Source: Candidatus Thorarchaeota archaeon
Lineage (GTDB): Archaea; Asgardarchaeota; Thorarchaeia; Thorarchaeales; Thorarchaeaceae
Assembly: GCA_029855925.1 (NCBI GenBank)
Contig: JAGSHP010000063.1
Coordinates: 1-7,218 of the forward strand
Reading direction: 5' to 3'
DNA: 7,218 bases
Shown here: in pieces, positions 5,722-7,218 of the stretch
Layout: every line of letters starts with the position of its first letter
Position numbering within the stretch: position 1 is the stretch's first letter
Translations under genes and position numbers: made by a program
The notes under the pieces: model-generated
The model's input: only the letters and a program-made list of their open reading frames with translations
Databases searched by the model: none
What the model was told of the DNA's origin: nothing

Positions 5722-7218
5722 ACTCGTTCAGCAACTATTGACGGATCATTTGGAAGGGTCTCCATTACCTCCGAGAGCCAACGGGGGAGGAACCTCTTGA
5801 GGTAAGGTGTTGCAAATCGTTGGTCAAGCAGTATTATGGCCCCCTTGTCATCAAGTCTTCTCACGGGTCTACCTGCAGCTTGAATTGCTCTTGTCATTGC
5901 TGGAAGTACATACGCATAGTCCCGTCCCTTTCCATTGAATCGTACATCAAAGTAGCTAATTAGTGCCTCAATACGTGGCGTAGGCCTTGCGTAGGGGACT
6001 CCCACCACAATCACACTGTTCATTGTGTGCCCTGGGAAGTCCCCGCCCTCAGAGTTGCGACCCCCCTGCACCCCAATGAGAACCGCTCCGTCCCCATCTC
6101 CATGCCGTTTGAACTTCTCAACCAGTTCATCATTCTCAGTGTTCTTCATACCCCGCCTCTCAAAGAATACCTTCTTCTTCAACCGCTTCCCAAGACCGGC
6201 GCTGACCAAAGCCTTGGCTATCGCATAGCTAGTAGCAAAGATTCCTGTGTTGCCAGGTGTTGCATGAGCCACTGCTATGCAATGATCCACCATCATCCTA
6301 TACATCTCTTGAGACCTCCCTGTGTATGAGGTATCAAGGCCGTCTACAACGATTCCCAATCTGTTCTGTCTGGCAAAGGGGCTCTGAAAAGTGAGTGTTG
6401 TAGCGTCCGACCCAAGTCCTAGCATCTCGGCATAGGCTCTTAGTGGGGAGATAGTTCCTGAAACTGCCACCGCGCAATGAACACGGCTGAGAATTGGTCT
6501 TGTCACAGAGGTGGGATCCAATGCCACTAGCTCCAGTGCCACACGTTTAGTTCCCCTTGCTGTGGTGCTTGTTGATAGTATGAATGCATAATCGTCACGT
6601 TCAGAGTAATCTAGCCACTTTAGAAGAAACTCTGCCACTCTATGGATTGCTGATACTGGGAACTTCCCTACACGAACAAGCCCTTTCTTGATCTTGAGAC
6701 CCAAGTCCCGCATATGCGGGAGAGGTCTTCCCACATTATTGAGCTGGGCATTCTTAATGGCTGTCGTATATACCTCAACCGGGTCGATTAGCATCTCGCT
6801 ATTGTCGGGCATGCTCTCCGAGAGATCCAAGATCGCCTTGGTGAGGCCTCTTCCAAACTTCCTCGATATTGAGTCATTATATGTTGTTGCCTCCGTCATC
6901 GCCTGTCGCATTGTCCTCAGGCTCAATGCATCACTGGCGGAGTCTAGTGCCGTAGTCGGTACATTGTGCGCCTCATCCTCGACCAGCACGATCTTTGACA
7001 GCGGGACCTCCAGTTCCGGTACAAACGTTTCAAGAATGAATGGGTCAAAAACATAGAGATATGATAATGCGACAACATCAACTGCCTTTACCAGTTTCTT
7101 TGCCAGCTCGTACGGGCAAATCTGGTGTTTTCGAGCATATTTGATGATGTCTGGGGCTGTCAGAACTCGTTTTGGCATATCCTCGAGTAGGTCCTCTGCT
7201 GATCCCATATGTCGTAAC
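5700..7218 (-). CDS. XPD/Rad3-family iron-sulphur DNA helicase, C-terminal part (5' end beyond the window)
   Basis: ATP-dependent superfamily 2 helicase of the XPD/Rad3/DinG group, which unwinds DNA 5' to 3' using a 4Fe-4S domain. The frame continues past the Met at 7208 to the right edge (upstream codons give Leu-Arg-His), so this Met is internal and about 505 residues are visible. Counting from that Met: CPYELAKK (Cys31) aligns with the fourth cluster-binding Cys of archaeal XPD and is followed by VVALSYLYVFDP; motif II is DEAH (78-81); residues of about 85-220 fit the Arch domain; SGTISPL (250-256) is motif III; the GIFATSY strand is motif IV; GVQGGRNSEGGDFPG is motif V; and QAAGRPVRR (443-451) is motif VI. 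Walker A and the first three cluster cysteines are off the window. The end overlaps the RNase H-like gene tail to tail. Confidence 0.93.
   Translation of the reverse strand, partial: LRHMGSAEDLLEDMPKRVLTAPDIIKYARKHQICPYELAKKLVKAVDVVALSYLYVFDPFILETFVPELEVPLSKIVLVEDEAHNVPTTALDSASDALSLRTMRQAMTEATTYNDSISRKFGRGLTKAILDLSESMPDNSEMLIDPVEVYTTAIKNAQLNNVGRPLPHMRDLGLKIKKGLVRVGKFPVSAIHRVAEFLLKWLDYSERDDYAFILSTSTTARGTKRVALELVALDPTSVTRPILSRVHCAVAVSGTISPLRAYAEMLGLGSDATTLTFQSPFARQNRLGIVVDGLDTSYTGRSQEMYRMMVDHCIAVAHATPGNTGIFATSYAIAKALVSAGLGKRLKKKVFFERRGMKNTENDELVEKFKRHGDGDGAVLIGVQGGRNSEGGDFPGHTMNSVIVVGVPYARPTPRIEALISYFDVRFNGKGRDYAYVLPAMTRAIQAAGRPVRRLDDKGAIILLDQRFATPYLKRFLPRWLSEVMETLPNDPSIVAERVHSFFEE

Noticed and set aside
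6688..7056. 122-codon open frame on the plus strand opposite the helicase
   Set aside because: Ser-rich antisense shadow of a region with unmistakable XPD motifs.
7206..7208. ATG at 7208 as the helicase start
   Set aside because: The frame stays open to the edge and the visible protein lacks Walker A and three cluster cysteines, so the real start lies outside the window.
1..7218. CRISPR arrays, RNA genes, insertion sequences or a defence system
   Set aside because: Coding sequence fills nearly the whole window with housekeeping genes. I found no regularly spaced repeats, tRNA cloverleaf, inverted-repeat ends or transposase.

Overview
The window is archaeal DNA. It carries the large subunit of family D DNA polymerase (PolD DP2), a CDP-archaeol synthase (CarS), a RadB-type recombinase paralogue and an XPD/Rad3-type iron-sulphur helicase. 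PolD rules out Bacteria and classical Crenarchaeota. RadB fits Euryarchaeota best, but an Asgard or other PolD-bearing lineage cannot be excluded from this window. Arginine is often written CGT/CGA/CGC rather than mainly AGA/AGG, which is a weak hint against a hyperthermophile.

Layout. Positions 1-2586 (+) hold the C-terminal 861 residues of DP2, open at the left edge. It meets, tail to tail with a 26-bp gap, a minus-strand run transcribed from right to left: radB (4918 to 4199), carS (4154 to 3594) and a four-CBS-domain protein (3458 to 2613). The gap between radB and carS is 44 bp. The gap between carS and the CBS gene is 135 bp and has a plausible TATA/BRE, so the CBS gene may have its own promoter. 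Divergent from radB, and only 29 bp from its annotated ATG, starts a 257-residue protein on the plus strand (4948-5721). This protein has a RuvC/YqgF-like RNase H-fold signature and no function I can name. Its 3' end overlaps by 22 bp, tail to tail, the end of the XPD-like helicase (minus strand, 5700 to the right edge), which is cut off before its N-terminal motifs.

Functionally this is a housekeeping neighbourhood of genome replication and repair: replicative polymerase, RecA-family protein, putative resolvase-like nuclease and 5'-3' type helicase. A membrane-lipid gene and a nucleotide-sensing CBS protein sit in the same strand run. There are no signs of a mobile element, CRISPR array, RNA gene or recent transfer. 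The least understood item is the RNase H-like protein, with its extra N-terminal alpha/beta domain and its head-to-head arrangement with radB.
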